Made by a program: the position numbers and the translations under genes
The notes under the pieces: generated by a model
What the model saw: the letters and a program-made list of their open reading frames with translations, nothing else
Told to the model about the DNA's origin: nothing
Database searches by the model: none
Part shown: positions 21,091 to 31,090 of the stretch, in pieces
Position numbering within the stretch: the first letter of the stretch is position 1
Layout: every line of letters starts with the position of its first letter
NCBI RefSeq assembly: GCF_001152565.1
Contig: NZ_CQAZ01000012.1
Location: 56,470-120,469 of the forward strand
Direction of reading: 5' to 3'
Length of the DNA: 64,000 nt
Source of the DNA: Yersinia pekkanenii
GTDB lineage: Bacteria; Pseudomonadota; Gammaproteobacteria; Enterobacterales; Enterobacteriaceae

Positions 21091-22737
21091 ATGGATTCGC
21101 AACGCAATCTTCTACTCATCGCTCTGCTGTTCGTGTCTTTCATGATCTGGCAAGCCTGGCAAGTGGACAACAGTCCACAACCAGCCGCTCAGACCACGCA
21201 ACAGACTGCGAATACTGCTACCGGTGATAAAGCAAGCCAGGCTGTGCCCGGCAGTGGTCAAGGTCAACTGATTACTGTAAAAACTGATGTGCTGTCTCTG
21301 ACCATTAATACCCGTGGCGGTGACATCGAGCAGGCTAACCTGCTGGCTTACCCGGATGCTCTGGGTTCAGATAAAACTTTCGAATTACTGGAAACCACAC
21401 CCGCTTTCGTTTATCAGGCACAAAGTGGCCTGACAGGCAAAAACGGCCCGGATAATCCAGCTAACGGTGAGCGCCCGCTGTTTGAAGCGCCTCAAACCAA
21501 CTTTGTCTTAGCTGACGGTCAGGATGAGCTACGCATTCCATTGACCTTCACTGGCAAAGACGGCTCCGTTTTCACCAAGACTTTTGTGCTGAAACGTAAT
21601 GATTACGCCATTGGTGTGGATTATCACGTTAAAAACGCCTCGGCAGCCCCGTTGGAACTGACGCTGTTTGGCCAATTAAAGCAAAGCATTAACTTACCTA
21701 AACACCGTGATACCGGCAGCAATAACTTTGCGCTGCACACTTATCGTGGTGCGGCTTACTCTTCTGATGACACTAAATATAAAAAATATAGCTTTAGTGA
21801 TATTGAAGATAAAAGTCTGGACATCACCACCAAAGGTGGCTGGGTAGCAATGTTGCAGCAGTATTTTGCCACAGCGTGGATCCCGGCGGCGAACGAAACC
21901 AACACCTTCTACTCTGCTGATTTGGGTAACGGGCTGGCTGCTATCGGTTTCAAAAGCGCACCTGTTGTTATTCAACCGGGTGAGCAGAAACAACTGAGTG
22001 CAACCTTATGGGTTGGCCCGGAAATTCAGGACAAAATGGCAGCCATTGCGCCACATCTGGACCTGACGGTTGATTATGGTTGGTTATGGTTTATTTCTCA
22101 GCCACTGTTCAAACTGCTGAAATTCATTCACAGCTTTGTCGGTAACTGGGGCTTCTCCATCATTGTTATTACCTTTATCGTGCGCGGTATCATGTACCCG
22201 CTGACTAAAGCGCAATACACCTCGATGGCGAAAATGCGTTTGCTACAGCCTAAACTGGCTGCCATGCGTGAGCGTATCGGCGACGATAAGCAGCGTATGA
22301 GTCAGGAAATGATGGCGCTGTACAAAGCTGAGAAGGTTAACCCACTGGGTGGCTGCTTACCGCTGGTTATTCAGATGCCTATCTTCCTGGCGTTATACTA
22401 TATGTTGATGAGTTCCGTTGAGTTGCGCCATGCGCCATTCATTCTGTGGATCCACGACCTGTCAGCACAAGACCCGTACTACATTCTGCCAATTCTGATG
22501 GGTATCACCATGTACTTCATTCAGAAGATGTCACCGACTACCGTGACTGACCCGATGCAGCAGAAGATAATGACCTTCATGCCGGTTATCTTCACTGTAT
22601 TCTTCCTGTGGTTCCCTGCGGGTCTGGTACTGTACTATATCGTCAGTAACCTGGTGACCATCCTGCAACAGCAGTTGATTTATCGTGGTCTGGAAAAACG
22701 TGGCTTACACAGCCGCGATAAGAAAAAACAGTCTTAA
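21091..22737 (+). CDS. yidC: Membrane protein insertase YidC
   Basis: Inserts and folds inner-membrane proteins, alone or with SecYEG. The 548-aa protein (E. coli 548) has an N-terminal membrane anchor (about residues 5-21, [18 protein letters not shown]) and a large periplasmic beta-domain (about 60-340). The conserved five-helix core follows (about 350-535), with [16 protein letters not shown] carrying the key arginine of the hydrophilic groove. The C-terminus is basic ([13 protein letters not shown]), typical for ribosome contact. Nothing odd was seen. Confidence 0.98.
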   Translation: MDSQRNLLLIALLFVSFMIWQAWQVDNSPQPAAQTTQQTANTATGDKASQAVPGSGQGQLITVKTDVLSLTINTRGGDIEQANLLAYPDALGSDKTFELLETTPAFVYQAQSGLTGKNGPDNPANGERPLFEAPQTNFVLADGQDELRIPLTFTGKDGSVFTKTFVLKRNDYAIGVDYHVKNASAAPLELTLFGQLKQSINLPKHRDTGSNNFALHTYRGAAYSSDDTKYKKYSFSDIEDKSLDITTKGGWVAMLQQYFATAWIPAANETNTFYSADLGNGLAAIGFKSAPVVIQPGEQKQLSATLWVGPEIQDKMAAIAPHLDLTVDYGWLWFISQPLFKLLKFIHSFVGNWGFSIIVITFIVRGIMYPLTKAQYTSMAKMRLLQPKLAAMRERIGDDKQRMSQEMMALYKAEKVNPLGGCLPLVIQMPIFLALYYMLMSSVELRHAPFILWIHDLSAQDPYYILPILMGITMYFIQKMSPTTVTDPMQQKIMTFMPVIFTVFFLWFPAGLVLYYIVSNLVTILQQQLIYRGLEKRGLHSRDKKKQS

Positions 22738-22740
22738 TAG

Positions 22741-22857
22741 AATAGAGACCCAAAGTAGTTGGAGTGACAGCCAAATAGCCTCGCAGAGGCGAAGCCCAGC
22801 AATGGGCCGAGTAGAAAGAGCAGCTAACAACGCTGTCACTTCAAATACAAAGGGTAT
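22741..22857. repeat. Diverged ERIC-like element between yidC and mnmE
   Basis: The stretch has ERIC-type ends: GTTGGAGTGACAG near the left, and AGCTAACAACGCTGTCACTT followed by CAAATACAAAGGGTAT on the right. It pairs end to end and aligns by eye with the element at 42623-42748. The central palindrome differs from canonical ERIC. It lies in the yidC 3' region, immediately before a terminator hairpin. Confidence 0.6.
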
Positions 22858-22859
22858 GA

Positions 22860-22894
22860 GGCGGTCATAGCTATATGACCGCCTTATTCTTTTT
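22860..22894 (+). terminator. Terminator after yidC
   Basis: GGCGGTCATA pairs perfectly with TATGACCGCC around a four-base loop (GCTA) and is followed by TTATTCTTTTT. It lies about 125 bases after yidC and 17 bases before the mnmE start, so it can end or attenuate read-through into mnmE. Confidence 0.8.
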
Positions 22895-22910
22895 AAAGAG
22901 AGAAATAACC

Positions 22911-24275
22911 ATGAACACCACTGATACTATCGTGGCACAAGCAACGCCCCCAGGCCGTGGCGGTGTTGGTATTTTGCGTGTTTCAGGTCGTGCTGCCACC
23001 GCGGTCGCACAGGCGGTTCTCGGTAAATTACCCAAGCCTCGTTATGCCGATTATCTGCCGTTTAAAGATACAGATGGCAGTACCTTGGACCAAGGTATCG
23101 CACTCTACTTCCCTGGCCCGAACTCCTTTACAGGTGAGGACGTGCTGGAATTGCAAGGTCATGGTGGCCCTGTGATACTGGATTTGCTGTTAAAACGCAT
23201 TCTGACCCTACCAGGGCTGCGCATTGCCCGTCCGGGTGAATTTTCTGAGCGGGCGTTCCTGAACGATAAACTGGATTTAGCCCAAGCAGAAGCCATTGCC
23301 GACCTGATTGACGCCAGTTCAGAGCAAGCCGCACGTTCGGCAGTAAACTCATTGCAGGGTGCATTTTCAGTACGGATCCATCAATTGGTGGAAGCACTTA
23401 CTCACTTGCGAATCTACGTCGAGGCTGCGATAGACTTTCCGGATGAGGAAATTGACTTCCTTTCTGATGGCAAAATTGAAGGCCAACTGAACGGGGTGAT
23501 GGCAGATCTGGAGCAGGTGCGCACCGAGGCCCGCCAAGGCAGCTTGTTACGCGAAGGAATGAAAGTGGTGATTGCTGGCCGCCCGAACGCCGGAAAATCA
23601 AGTTTACTCAATGCGTTAGCAGGCCGTGAAGCGGCGATTGTGACCGATATCGCCGGTACAACCCGTGATGTATTGCGGGAACATATTCATATCGATGGAA
23701 TGCCACTGCATATCATCGATACTGCTGGTTTACGTGAAGCCAGTGACGAAGTTGAGCGCATTGGTATCGAACGGGCGTGGAATGAGATAGAACAGGCCGA
23801 CCGAGTGCTGTTTATGGTTGATGGCACCACCACCGACGCGACCGAGCCAGCCGCTATCTGGCCAGAATTTATGGCGCGTTTGCCGTCGACACTGCCGATC
23901 ACCGTGGTGCGCAATAAAGCCGATATTACCGGTGAAACCTTGGGTCTAACCGAAGTGAATGGTCACTCACTTATTCGTTTATCAGCACGTACTGGTGACG
24001 GCATTGACCTACTGCGTAACCATCTAAAACAAAGTATGGGCTTTACCAGCAACACCGAAGGTGGCTTCCTGGCACGCCGCCGTCACTTACAAGCGCTGGA
24101 AACTGCCGCACAGCACCTGGTGCAAGGTCATGAACAGTTAGTAAGCGCTTACGCTGGTGAGCTACTGGCGGAAGAACTGCGTTTAGCACAACAGTCATTG
24201 AGTGAAATTACCGGTGAATTTAGCTCAGATGACTTACTGGGGCGAATTTTCTCCAGTTTTTGTATCGGAAAATGA
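22911..24275 (+). CDS. mnmE: tRNA modification GTPase MnmE (TrmE)
   Basis: With MnmG installs the 5-carboxymethylaminomethyl group on the wobble uridine of several tRNAs. An N-terminal folate-binding domain (about 1-118) is followed by a helical domain. The inserted G domain has [12 protein letters not shown] (G1), DIAGTTRD (G2), DTAGLRE (G3) and NKAD (G4). The protein ends in the essential CIGK. It is 454 aa, as in E. coli. The start is ATG at 22911 ([18 protein letters not shown]); the longer frame to 22875 runs through the terminator hairpin and was rejected. Confidence 0.97.
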   Translation: MNTTDTIVAQATPPGRGGVGILRVSGRAATAVAQAVLGKLPKPRYADYLPFKDTDGSTLDQGIALYFPGPNSFTGEDVLELQGHGGPVILDLLLKRILTLPGLRIARPGEFSERAFLNDKLDLAQAEAIADLIDASSEQAARSAVNSLQGAFSVRIHQLVEALTHLRIYVEAAIDFPDEEIDFLSDGKIEGQLNGVMADLEQVRTEARQGSLLREGMKVVIAGRPNAGKSSLLNALAGREAAIVTDIAGTTRDVLREHIHIDGMPLHIIDTAGLREASDEVERIGIERAWNEIEQADRVLFMVDGTTTDATEPAAIWPEFMARLPSTLPITVVRNKADITGETLGLTEVNGHSLIRLSARTGDGIDLLRNHLKQSMGFTSNTEGGFLARRRHLQALETAAQHLVQGHEQLVSAYAGELLAEELRLAQQSLSEITGEFSSDDLLGRIFSSFCIGK

Positions 24276-24286
24276 GTGTGATGCTA

Positions 24287-24330
24287 TAGAGCTGGAGCAG
24301 ATTATCGCTAATTTTGATAATCTAGCTCTA
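24287..24330. repeat. Hairpin after mnmE
   Basis: TAGAGCT (24287-24293) pairs with AGCTCTA (24324-24330), and inside it AGATTATC pairs with GATAATCT. No T run follows on the plus strand, so it is an mRNA 3' hairpin or weak terminator between mnmE and fabV. Confidence 0.5.
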
Positions 24331-24402
24331 TGAGTCCGAACGGTTAGAGTCTGAATCAACGGTAGCTCGAGCACTTAACTTTATTCATAAACTGAGGTAT
24401 CC

Positions 24403-25602
24403 ATGATTATAAAACCACGTGTACGCGGCTTTATCTGTGTGACTGCACATCCGGCGGGCTGTGAAGCCAACGTCAAAAAACAAATCGATTATGTCACAGC
24501 AGAAGGCCCAATCGCTAACGGCCCAAAACGAGTATTAGTGATTGGCGCGTCAACTGGATACGGGCTGGCAGCTCGCATCACAGCAGCATTTGGTTGTGGT
24601 GCCGATACGCTGGGTGTGTTTTTTGAGCGCCCAGGTGAAGAAGGTAAACCCGGTACCTCCGGTTGGTACAACAGTGCCGCGTTCCATAAATTCGCTGAGC
24701 AAAAAGGCGTGTATGCGAAGAGCATCAATGGCGATGCTTTCTCCGATAAGATTAAGCAACTGACCATTGAAGCTATCAAACAAGACTTAGGTCAGGTTGA
24801 TCAAGTTATCTACAGCCTGGCTTCACCGCGTCGTACTCATCCAAAAACCGGTGAAGTGTTTAACTCCACACTGAAACCAATCGGTCATGAGGTTACCGTC
24901 CGTAGCCTTGATACCGACAAGGAAGTAATCAAAGAAATCGTGCTGCAACCGGCGACGCAAACCGAGATCGACAACACGGTGGCGGTGATGGGAGGTGAAG
25001 ACTGGCAGATGTGGATTGATGCACTGCTGGAAGCGGGTGTGCTGGCTGACGGTGCGCAAACCACCGCCTTTACCTATCTGGGCGAGAAAATCACTCATGA
25101 TATCTATTGGAATGGTTCCATTGGCGCGGCCAAAAAGGATCTGGACCAAAAAGTTCTGACTATCCGCAATAGCTTATCTGCCCACGGCGGCGGCGATGCC
25201 CGTGTTTCGGTATTGAAAGCCGTTGTCACTCAGGCAAGCTCTGCTATTCCAATGATGCCACTGTATTTATCACTGTTATTCAAAGTGATGAAAGAAAAAG
25301 GCACTCATGAGGGTTGTATCGAGCAAGTTTATGCACTGTATAAAGATAGTCTGTGTGGCAGCGCGCCACATATGGACCAAGAAGGCCGCCTGCGTGCTGA
25401 CTACAAAGAACTGGATCCTGAAATTCAAAACCACGTACAGCAATTGTGGGATCAAGTCACCAACGACAATATTGACCAACTGACTGATTTTATCGGTTAT
25501 AAGACCGAGTTCTTAAATCTGTTTGGTTTCGCCATCGACGGTGTGGACTACGACGCTGACGTTAACCCTGATGTGAAAATCCCTAATCTGATTCAGGGCT
25601 AA
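24403..25602 (+). CDS. fabV: Enoyl-ACP reductase FabV
   Basis: NADH-dependent reduction of trans-2-enoyl-ACP/CoA, the last step of each fatty-acid elongation cycle; FabV enzymes resist triclosan. The 399-aa length is standard and about 100 aa longer than FabI. The nucleotide motif is [12 protein letters not shown] (about 48-59). The FabV-type catalytic pair Tyr235-x8-Lys244 is present, unlike the x6 spacing of FabI, and Thr276 in the substrate-binding helix is conserved as in Y. pestis FabV. ATG at 24403 follows GAGG. It appears to be monocistronic. Confidence 0.97.
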   Translation: MIIKPRVRGFICVTAHPAGCEANVKKQIDYVTAEGPIANGPKRVLVIGASTGYGLAARITAAFGCGADTLGVFFERPGEEGKPGTSGWYNSAAFHKFAEQKGVYAKSINGDAFSDKIKQLTIEAIKQDLGQVDQVIYSLASPRRTHPKTGEVFNSTLKPIGHEVTVRSLDTDKEVIKEIVLQPATQTEIDNTVAVMGGEDWQMWIDALLEAGVLADGAQTTAFTYLGEKITHDIYWNGSIGAAKKDLDQKVLTIRNSLSAHGGGDARVSVLKAVVTQASSAIPMMPLYLSLLFKVMKEKGTHEGCIEQVYALYKDSLCGSAPHMDQEGRLRADYKELDPEIQNHVQQLWDQVTNDNIDQLTDFIGYKTEFLNLFGFAIDGVDYDADVNPDVKIPNLIQG

Positions 25603-25834
25603 ACTCAGGTTTATATTTGTAGAGCCTGCTGCGCGGCTACCGTGCAGCAGGTTGATAATTCACTCATCATGTCTCTCTCGTTATACTCCCCTGATATACC
25701 CACATTCTTATCCTATATATCTATAGTGGATAAGCTAAGGCTATTTTATTCGTTTACGGATAACACCATAGCCTGCAACCTGATAAATAAAACTGCCTTT
25801 AGAAATTTTATTTATATTTATTTACAGGGAAATT
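25603..25834. promoter_or_regulatory. fabV 3' hairpin and metQ-like upstream region
   Basis: A stem CCTGCTGC/GCAGCAGG (25625-25651) just after fabV is a probable terminator although the T run is weak. Further on, CTTATCC/GGATAAG arms (25707-25734) form a second, 14-base-loop palindrome. The rest is AT-rich promoter-like DNA; no MetJ box (AGACGTCT) and no S-box riboswitch were recognised. Confidence 0.4.
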
Positions 25835-26647
25835 ATGATGAGAATACGTTCACTGGCGATAGCATTATTTAGTTTGATTATTTTAACCTCACTGAATGCT
25901 CATAGTGATGAGAAGAAAGTGATTAAACTAGGGTTTAACCCCGGTCCGTATAAGGAACAATTTGAAAAGGGTGTGGCACCGTATCTGATAAAGAAAGGTT
26001 ACCGTATTGAATATAAAGACTTCAATGATGGGATCCAGGTAAACAATGCTGTCAGCACCGGTGAAATTGATGGCAATATTATGCAGCACCCTGTTTATCT
26101 GCAAGCAATAAATGACCGATTACGCATTGAAAATACAGGTATTATTCAGGTCCCAACCCCACCGATGGGGCTTTATTCTGATAAACATCAAAAAGAAGAT
26201 AAGCCCAAAGCAGGTGCTTTGATTTCAGTGCCCAACCAGCCCTCAAATGAATACCGCGCAGCACTCTTGCTGCAATCTATTGGCTGGATAAAATTGCAGG
26301 AAAAAATTGACCCCGCAACCTTCTCACAAAAAGATATTGCAGAAAATCCTTATCATTTGGTCATCAAAGAGATGGATAATGCGCAGCAAGTCAGAGCCTT
26401 ACCCGATGTAGACTTCGGTGCTATCCAGGGTAACTTTGCCGTATCCAATGGCATAAAACTCACCTCAGCCCTGCAACTTGAAAAGCCCACCACACAGTTC
26501 GTTAATGTGGTAACCGTTGCCGGTAAAAATAAAGACGCTGAGTTTGCCAAGGATATTATTGCAGGATATCACTCACCTGAATTCAAAAAATACATTCTGG
26601 AAAACGATAAGTACACGGGTTATATGCTGCCTGATTATCTGAAATAA
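25835..26647 (+). CDS. MetQ/NlpA-family ABC transporter substrate-binding protein
   Basis: Periplasmic binding protein of the lipoprotein-9 (MetQ/NlpA) family, 270 aa, probably for methionine or a related amino acid or peptide. An N-terminal export signal is visible (RSLAIALFSLIILTSLNAHS) but no cysteine follows, so unlike MetQ it would not be lipid-anchored and may be a free periplasmic protein. IKLGFNPGPYKEQFEKGVAPYL and DGNIMQHPVYLQ match the family. A pair of ATGs gives two possible starts (25835 or 25838). It is followed by the ATPase and permease genes in one unit. AT-rich composition differs from fabV. Confidence 0.85.
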   Translation: MMRIRSLAIALFSLIILTSLNAHSDEKKVIKLGFNPGPYKEQFEKGVAPYLIKKGYRIEYKDFNDGIQVNNAVSTGEIDGNIMQHPVYLQAINDRLRIENTGIIQVPTPPMGLYSDKHQKEDKPKAGALISVPNQPSNEYRAALLLQSIGWIKLQEKIDPATFSQKDIAENPYHLVIKEMDNAQQVRALPDVDFGAIQGNFAVSNGIKLTSALQLEKPTTQFVNVVTVAGKNKDAEFAKDIIAGYHSPEFKKYILENDKYTGYMLPDYLK

Positions 26648-26659
26648 TGGAATAACCTG

Positions 26660-27676
26660 ATGATTGAGCTTAAGCATATTTCTAAAGACTTTGAGCGTAA
26701 AGGTATCAAACTACAGGCCCTTAATGATGTTAGTTTAACCGTCGAAGATGGCGATATATTTGGCATTATCGGTTATAGCGGCGCAGGGAAAAGCACCTTA
26801 TTACGGATGGTAAATTCGCTGGAAAGCCCGACGTCAGGCAATGTGATTATCGATGGTAAGAATCTGCATGATTTTAGCCATGATCAGCTCCGATTGTTGA
26901 AAAAAAATATCGGCATGATATTCCAGAACTTCAATTTACTGGAATCAAAGACTGTTTTTAAAAATGTCGCTATGCCGCTTATTTTATTAGGAAAAAATAA
27001 AAAATTCATACAGGAAAGGGTGGCTGAACTATTGAATTTTGTTGGGCTGGGGGATAAGAGCCACAGCTTCCCTAATGAGTTATCGGGTGGTCAGAAGCAA
27101 CGAGTCGGTATTGCACGCGCTCTGGCAACCAATCCATCCATTCTGTTATGTGATGAGGCAACGTCATCACTGGATCCGCAAACCACTGCCCAAATTTTGC
27201 TATTACTGAAGAAAATTAATCAGCAATACAACATTACGATCTTGCTGATTACCCATGAAATGTCTGTTATTCAAAAAATCTGTAATAAAGTGGCTGTAAT
27301 GGAAAACGGCCAAATTATTGAACAGGGTACGGTATTAAGCGTTTTTGGTCACCCCACCCATCCCACCTCGATTAATTTCGTCCGTACCGTGATAAAAGAC
27401 AGTTTACCCGACAGTGTGAAAAAACTGTTGGATAACAGCCATACGGGTCGCCAATTCCGCTTAGCATTTATGGGGGCTATCGCCACACAACCGGTAATCA
27501 ATCAGCTAATCAGACGATATGATATTGGCGTCAATATTCTGTTCGCCAACATGTCAGAGATACAGGACACCACGCTCGGCCATATGGTGCTGTTATTAAC
27601 CGGCGAGAACCACATCATTGATAGCGCTGTGGCTTATCTGGCAGGAACCGGAATTGATATACAGGAAATAAATTGA
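26660..27676 (+). CDS. MetN-like ABC transporter ATP-binding protein
   Basis: Cytoplasmic ATPase of a methionine-type importer, 338 aa. Walker A is GYSGAGKST (near residue 37), the Q-loop region is MIFQNFNLL, the signature is LSGGQKQR, and Walker B is ILLCDEATSSLDP. A C-terminal NIL-like domain (about 265-338, FMGAIATQPVINQLI) indicates ligand inhibition as in MetN. It starts 12 bases after the binding protein and its TGA overlaps the permease ATG. A chromosomal metNIQ is usually elsewhere in enterobacteria, so this is probably a paralogous system. Confidence 0.87.
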   Translation: MIELKHISKDFERKGIKLQALNDVSLTVEDGDIFGIIGYSGAGKSTLLRMVNSLESPTSGNVIIDGKNLHDFSHDQLRLLKKNIGMIFQNFNLLESKTVFKNVAMPLILLGKNKKFIQERVAELLNFVGLGDKSHSFPNELSGGQKQRVGIARALATNPSILLCDEATSSLDPQTTAQILLLLKKINQQYNITILLITHEMSVIQKICNKVAVMENGQIIEQGTVLSVFGHPTHPTSINFVRTVIKDSLPDSVKKLLDNSHTGRQFRLAFMGAIATQPVINQLIRRYDIGVNILFANMSEIQDTTLGHMVLLLTGENHIIDSAVAYLAGTGIDIQEIN

Positions 27677-28332
27677 TGATCGAAACCGCAATTACATTGG
27701 ACCAATTTGTCCAGGCACTGCACGACACACTGGTTATGGTCAGTATTTCATTGGTGATCGGTTCTCTTATTGGCATTCCTTTGGGGATTTTACTGGTAGT
27801 GACCCGGCCGGGTGGGTTAATTAACAACCGTGTTTTTTATAATATCCTCAATCCAGTGATCAATATTATCCGATCGCTGCCGTTTATTATTTTGATGGTG
27901 GCGATTATTCCGCTTACCCGGCTGATTGTGAATACCACCATCGGAACACCAGGGGCGATTGTGCCATTGATTATTTTTATCGCTCCTTATATTGCCCGGT
28001 TGGTAGAGAACTCATTACTGGATGTTAACCCCGGTATTCTGGAAGCGGCAAAATCGATGGGCGCGACCCCATTGCAAGCGATTTGGTATTTTTTACTTCC
28101 CGAAGCACTGTCGTCATTAATATTGGCGCTAACCACCGCCACCATTGGTCTGATTGGCGCCACCGCCATGGCGGGTACGGTAGGAGGGGGCGGGATTGGT
28201 GATTTAGCCATTACCTATGGTTATCAGCGCTTTGATACTTTTGTCACTGTCACTACCGCGATTGTATTGATTATCACCGTACAACTAATCCAATCGCTGG
28301 GTAATTTATTTGCCAGTAAGATCCGCAGATAA
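27676..28332 (+). CDS. MetI-like ABC transporter permease
   Basis: Integral membrane permease of the MetI type, 218 aa with about five membrane spans. The cytoplasmic EAA loop reads LEAAKSMGATPLQAIWYFLLPEA, the ATPase docking site. The start is the ATG at 27676 overlapping the upstream TGA (TGATG); a TTG one codon earlier is less likely. GGGGIGDLAITYGYQRFDT near the end is typical for MetI. It completes a binding protein-ATPase-permease unit. Confidence 0.87.
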   Translation: MIETAITLDQFVQALHDTLVMVSISLVIGSLIGIPLGILLVVTRPGGLINNRVFYNILNPVINIIRSLPFIILMVAIIPLTRLIVNTTIGTPGAIVPLIIFIAPYIARLVENSLLDVNPGILEAAKSMGATPLQAIWYFLLPEALSSLILALTTATIGLIGATAMAGTVGGGGIGDLAITYGYQRFDTFVTVTTAIVLIITVQLIQSLGNLFASKIRR

Positions 28333-28373
28333 TTATTGTTTTATCGCGCAAGTTTGGCCTACTCTGGTGAAGA

Positions 28374-28432
28374 TATACCCAATAGAGTTCAAGATGCAGG
28401 GAAGCCCTGCAACGAGAAATATGGCGGGTATA
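28374..28432. repeat. Miniature ERIC-like element
   Basis: The 59-base stretch starts TATACCCAATAGAGTTCAAG and ends GGGTATA, with the ATGCAGGGA / CCCTGCA arms folding together. It looks like an ERIC-type repeat that has lost its centre. It sits between the MetI-like gene and chrR and would be transcribed. Confidence 0.6.
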
Positions 28433-28465
28433 CAGCATCATTTATTCATTGAGCGGGAGTATGTC

Positions 28466-29038
28466 ATGTCACAGCAAGCCCTTAAAATTGTTACTCTGTT
28501 AGGCAGTCTGCGTAGCGGTTCATACAATGCCATGGTGGCTCGTGCGCTGCCGAAATTAGCACCCGCAGGTGTCACCATTGAAGCACTGCCTTCTATTGGT
28601 GATATTCCGCTTTATGATGCTGACGTACAGCAGGAAGATGGCTTCCCGACCACGGTTCAGGCCATTGCGGATCAGATTCGCCAGGCTGATGGCGTCATTA
28701 TCGTGACACCGGAATATAACTATTCGGTACCCGGTGGGTTAAAGAATGCGATTGACTGGTTATCCCGTTTGCCTAACCAACCGCTAGCGAATAAACCGGT
28801 GGCAATTCAAACCAGCTCAATGGGGCCGATCGGTGGGGCACGCTGCCAATATCATCTGCGCCAGATTTTGGTCTTCCTTGAAGCAATGGTGATGAATAAG
28901 CCTGAGTTTATGGGAGGGGTTATCCAAAGCAAAGTGGATGAACAAGCCAAGAAACTGATTGATAAAGGAACGCTGGATTTCCTCACCGGTCAGCTTTCAG
29001 CCTTTGCTACCTATATTGATCGTGTCCGCGTGAAATAA
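28466..29038 (+). CDS. chrR: NADPH-dependent FMN reductase ChrR/YieF
   Basis: Flavodoxin-fold quinone/chromate reductase protecting against oxidative stress by two-electron quinone reduction. At 190 aa (E. coli 188), it has the FMN phosphate loop LGSLRSGSYN (about 11-20) and the PEYNYSVPGGLKNAIDWLS motif. The start is ATG at 28466 with GAGCGGGAG upstream; the longer frame runs through the mini-ERIC and was rejected. In E. coli yieF, yieG and yieH are neighbours; here the same three are present but separated by a two-component system and a secreted protein. Confidence 0.92.
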   Translation: MSQQALKIVTLLGSLRSGSYNAMVARALPKLAPAGVTIEALPSIGDIPLYDADVQQEDGFPTTVQAIADQIRQADGVIIVTPEYNYSVPGGLKNAIDWLSRLPNQPLANKPVAIQTSSMGPIGGARCQYHLRQILVFLEAMVMNKPEFMGGVIQSKVDEQAKKLIDKGTLDFLTGQLSAFATYIDRVRVK

Positions 29039-29047
29039 GCCATTATT

Positions 29048-29083
29048 GAAACCCCCTCATCGGCTAATACCCATTGGGGGTTT
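29048..29083 (+). terminator. Hairpin after chrR
   Basis: GAAACCCCC pairs with GGGGGTTTC around an 18-base loop, ten bases after the chrR stop. The following sequence CTCGG has no T run beyond TTT, so this is a moderate terminator candidate. Confidence 0.55.
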
Positions 29084-29144
29084 CCTCGGTCAACCCACAC
29101 ATGCTATCAATAGCCACCTTCTCTTTTGCGGATACTGCTGACCA

Positions 29145-30494
29145 ATGGCCGTTAAAATCACTGTCTGGCTTATCCTGACCCTGATATCCACTGTGGGGCT
29201 GGGTTGGTACGGGCTGAATACACAACAAGCCGAGCGTGAAGCTGATTTTCGCATTACCCATCGCGAGTTGAGTCAACAACTGGCCCAACAGCAGGCTATT
29301 ATGTTTCTGGCTCTGGAACCTGGCCAACTGACACAATTACAGCGCCATTTCCCCCAGTTGGTGGCAATAAACCCAATACCGGTAGACAGATCAACAGCGG
29401 GCCAACTAACCCTGCAAATTCAGGGGGGAGATTACCGCTTATCTAACTCATACAGCGGCAGCAGTTTGCAGATTAACGGCCAACAATTGTTACAAGTAGT
29501 AGGCTTACCTCCCAGTTTTGACAGCATAGTATTGCGCCATCAGCAGCATCAACTCGCTGTTTTGGGCCATTCAGCCCCCGAAAGTTTCTGGCAGTGGCAA
29601 AAACCGTTGGGTGAAGGGGCGCAGTCTTTTACCTTAATCGGTCATGCAACCCCGGTTTGGCGTGATTTACCGTGGTTAACCGCGCTACTTTTTTCACTGA
29701 TAATCGCCGCCACTTTGTATGGCTGGCACCGCTGGCAGCAATTGGCGCAAGACCGTTTACATGCTGAACAACGCGCTAAATTTGCAGATCAAGCCAGGCT
29801 CAATGCTATGGGTGAGATTGCCACCGGTATTGCCCATGAGTTGAACCAACCCCTTACCGCCACACTGACTTATAACCAGACCGCCCTGCGGTTATTACCG
29901 ATGCAGCACGAAAAAGTCGCCCCGTTGCTGGTGGCCTCTGTAGAGCAAATCAAACGGATTGCTGCTTTGCTGGAACGCCTAAGAACGTTACTCAGCCGTG
30001 GGCAGATAAACTTACAACCGGTTAGCGTGGCAGACCTCTGGAATCGGGTTAACGTGCTGTTAAATCAAGAAATAATGGCCAGTAATGTCACTATCCGCAG
30101 CGACATTCCCGCAGATTTACCCCCACTTCAGAGTGACCCATTATGGCTGGAGCAGGTTTTTCATAATTTGCTCAGTAATGCTATTCACGCTATACAACAG
30201 ACCCCAACACCGATGATCATCTTCACGGTTAGCCAACAACCGAAACTATGGGTTATCCAGATTGAAGACAACGGGCCAGGACTCAGTAATCAGCAGTTAG
30301 ATAACCTGTTTACCCCCTTTTATACCACCCGTGAGAGTGGCTTAGGATTGGGACTAACGCTGTGCGAAACATTGGTACAACGAATGGGTGGTGACATAAA
30401 AGCGGGAAACAGTGAATATGGTGGCGCTTGCTTTACCCTAACTTTTCCCCTGATTGCCGAGAGTGCATATGATAAAACACATTTATCTGATTGA
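29145..30494 (+). CDS. Sensor histidine kinase
   Basis: Membrane sensor kinase, 449 aa. TM1 spans about residues 5-23, then a roughly 150-residue periplasmic sensor domain with no recognised fold, then TM2 at about 176-195. The HisKA H-box is AMGEIATGIAHELNQPLTAT with phosphoacceptor His231, followed by the N box NLLSNAIHAIQQ, G1 IEDNGPGLS and G2 ESGLGLGL. The HELNQPL type relates it to NtrB/DctB/FixL-like kinases. It overlaps the response-regulator gene by 26 bases, showing coupling. The ligand is unknown; the downstream secreted HbpS-like gene may be part of the sensory unit. Confidence 0.9.
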   Translation: MAVKITVWLILTLISTVGLGWYGLNTQQAEREADFRITHRELSQQLAQQQAIMFLALEPGQLTQLQRHFPQLVAINPIPVDRSTAGQLTLQIQGGDYRLSNSYSGSSLQINGQQLLQVVGLPPSFDSIVLRHQQHQLAVLGHSAPESFWQWQKPLGEGAQSFTLIGHATPVWRDLPWLTALLFSLIIAATLYGWHRWQQLAQDRLHAEQRAKFADQARLNAMGEIATGIAHELNQPLTATLTYNQTALRLLPMQHEKVAPLLVASVEQIKRIAALLERLRTLLSRGQINLQPVSVADLWNRVNVLLNQEIMASNVTIRSDIPADLPPLQSDPLWLEQVFHNLLSNAIHAIQQTPTPMIIFTVSQQPKLWVIQIEDNGPGLSNQQLDNLFTPFYTTRESGLGLGLTLCETLVQRMGGDIKAGNSEYGGACFTLTFPLIAESAYDKTHLSD

Positions 30495-31089
30495 TGACGA
30501 TGACGGCGTGCGTGCCGCGCTGGCAGCATTACTCGCCACCATGGGTTGGGAAGTAAAAACCTTCAGTAACGGTCAGTTGTTCCTCGATACACTGGCAGTC
30601 ACTCAGCCAAGTTGTGTACTGCTGGATATCAGAATGCCAGGTAAAAGTGGAATAGCGGTATTAGAGGCTATTCAATATCGTGATAGCACTCTACCGGTCA
30701 TCATAATGACCGGACACGGTAATATTGAATTGTGCCGTCGGGCCTTTAAAGGCGGCGCACTGGAATTTTTGACCAAACCAATTGATGCCGATGTGCTGAT
30801 CGAAACCGTCAGCATGGCGTTAGAGCAGCATGAACAGGCGCTGGCGGCCAATCAGCAGCAAGCAGGCTATCAACAGTTACTCAGCCAACTGTCTGCCCGC
30901 GAACGCGAGGTTGCCGCCCTGATCATCCGTGGGGAAACCAGCAAACAAATTGCTCATATTTTGTCGATTTCGCCACGAACCGTAGAGGCCCACCGCGCGA
31001 ATATCTTCACCAAGCTGGAGGTCAACTCGCTGGCATCACTTATCCATAGCTACTCATTTATAATTACACGTCATTTACCTTCCCAATAA
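30469..31089 (+). CDS. FixJ/NarL-type response regulator
   Basis: Two-domain transcription factor, 206 aa. The receiver domain (about 1-120) has the acidic pair DDDD at 9-12, phosphoacceptor Asp53 (LLDIRMPG), and Lys103 in LTKPID. The LuxR-type helix-turn-helix (about 140-200) reads LSAREREVAALIIRGETSKQ and SPRTVEAHRANIFTKL. The start is ATG at 30469 within the kinase gene. It probably regulates the downstream HbpS-like gene or itself; no operator was identified. Confidence 0.9.
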   Translation: MIKHIYLIDDDDGVRAALAALLATMGWEVKTFSNGQLFLDTLAVTQPSCVLLDIRMPGKSGIAVLEAIQYRDSTLPVIIMTGHGNIELCRRAFKGGALEFLTKPIDADVLIETVSMALEQHEQALAANQQQAGYQQLLSQLSAREREVAALIIRGETSKQIAHILSISPRTVEAHRANIFTKLEVNSLASLIHSYSFIITRHLPSQ

Positions 31090-31090
31090 T

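Noticed and set aside
22875-22910. Longer N-terminus for MnmE starting at 22875
   Set aside because: The extra codons run through the terminator hairpin and are not present in MnmE proteins; [15 protein letters not shown] at 22911 is the family start.
25642-25872. 76-aa plus-strand reading frame upstream of the metQ-like gene
   Set aside because: It overlaps the start of the binding-protein gene in another frame, has no clear ribosome site and low-complexity AT-rich content.
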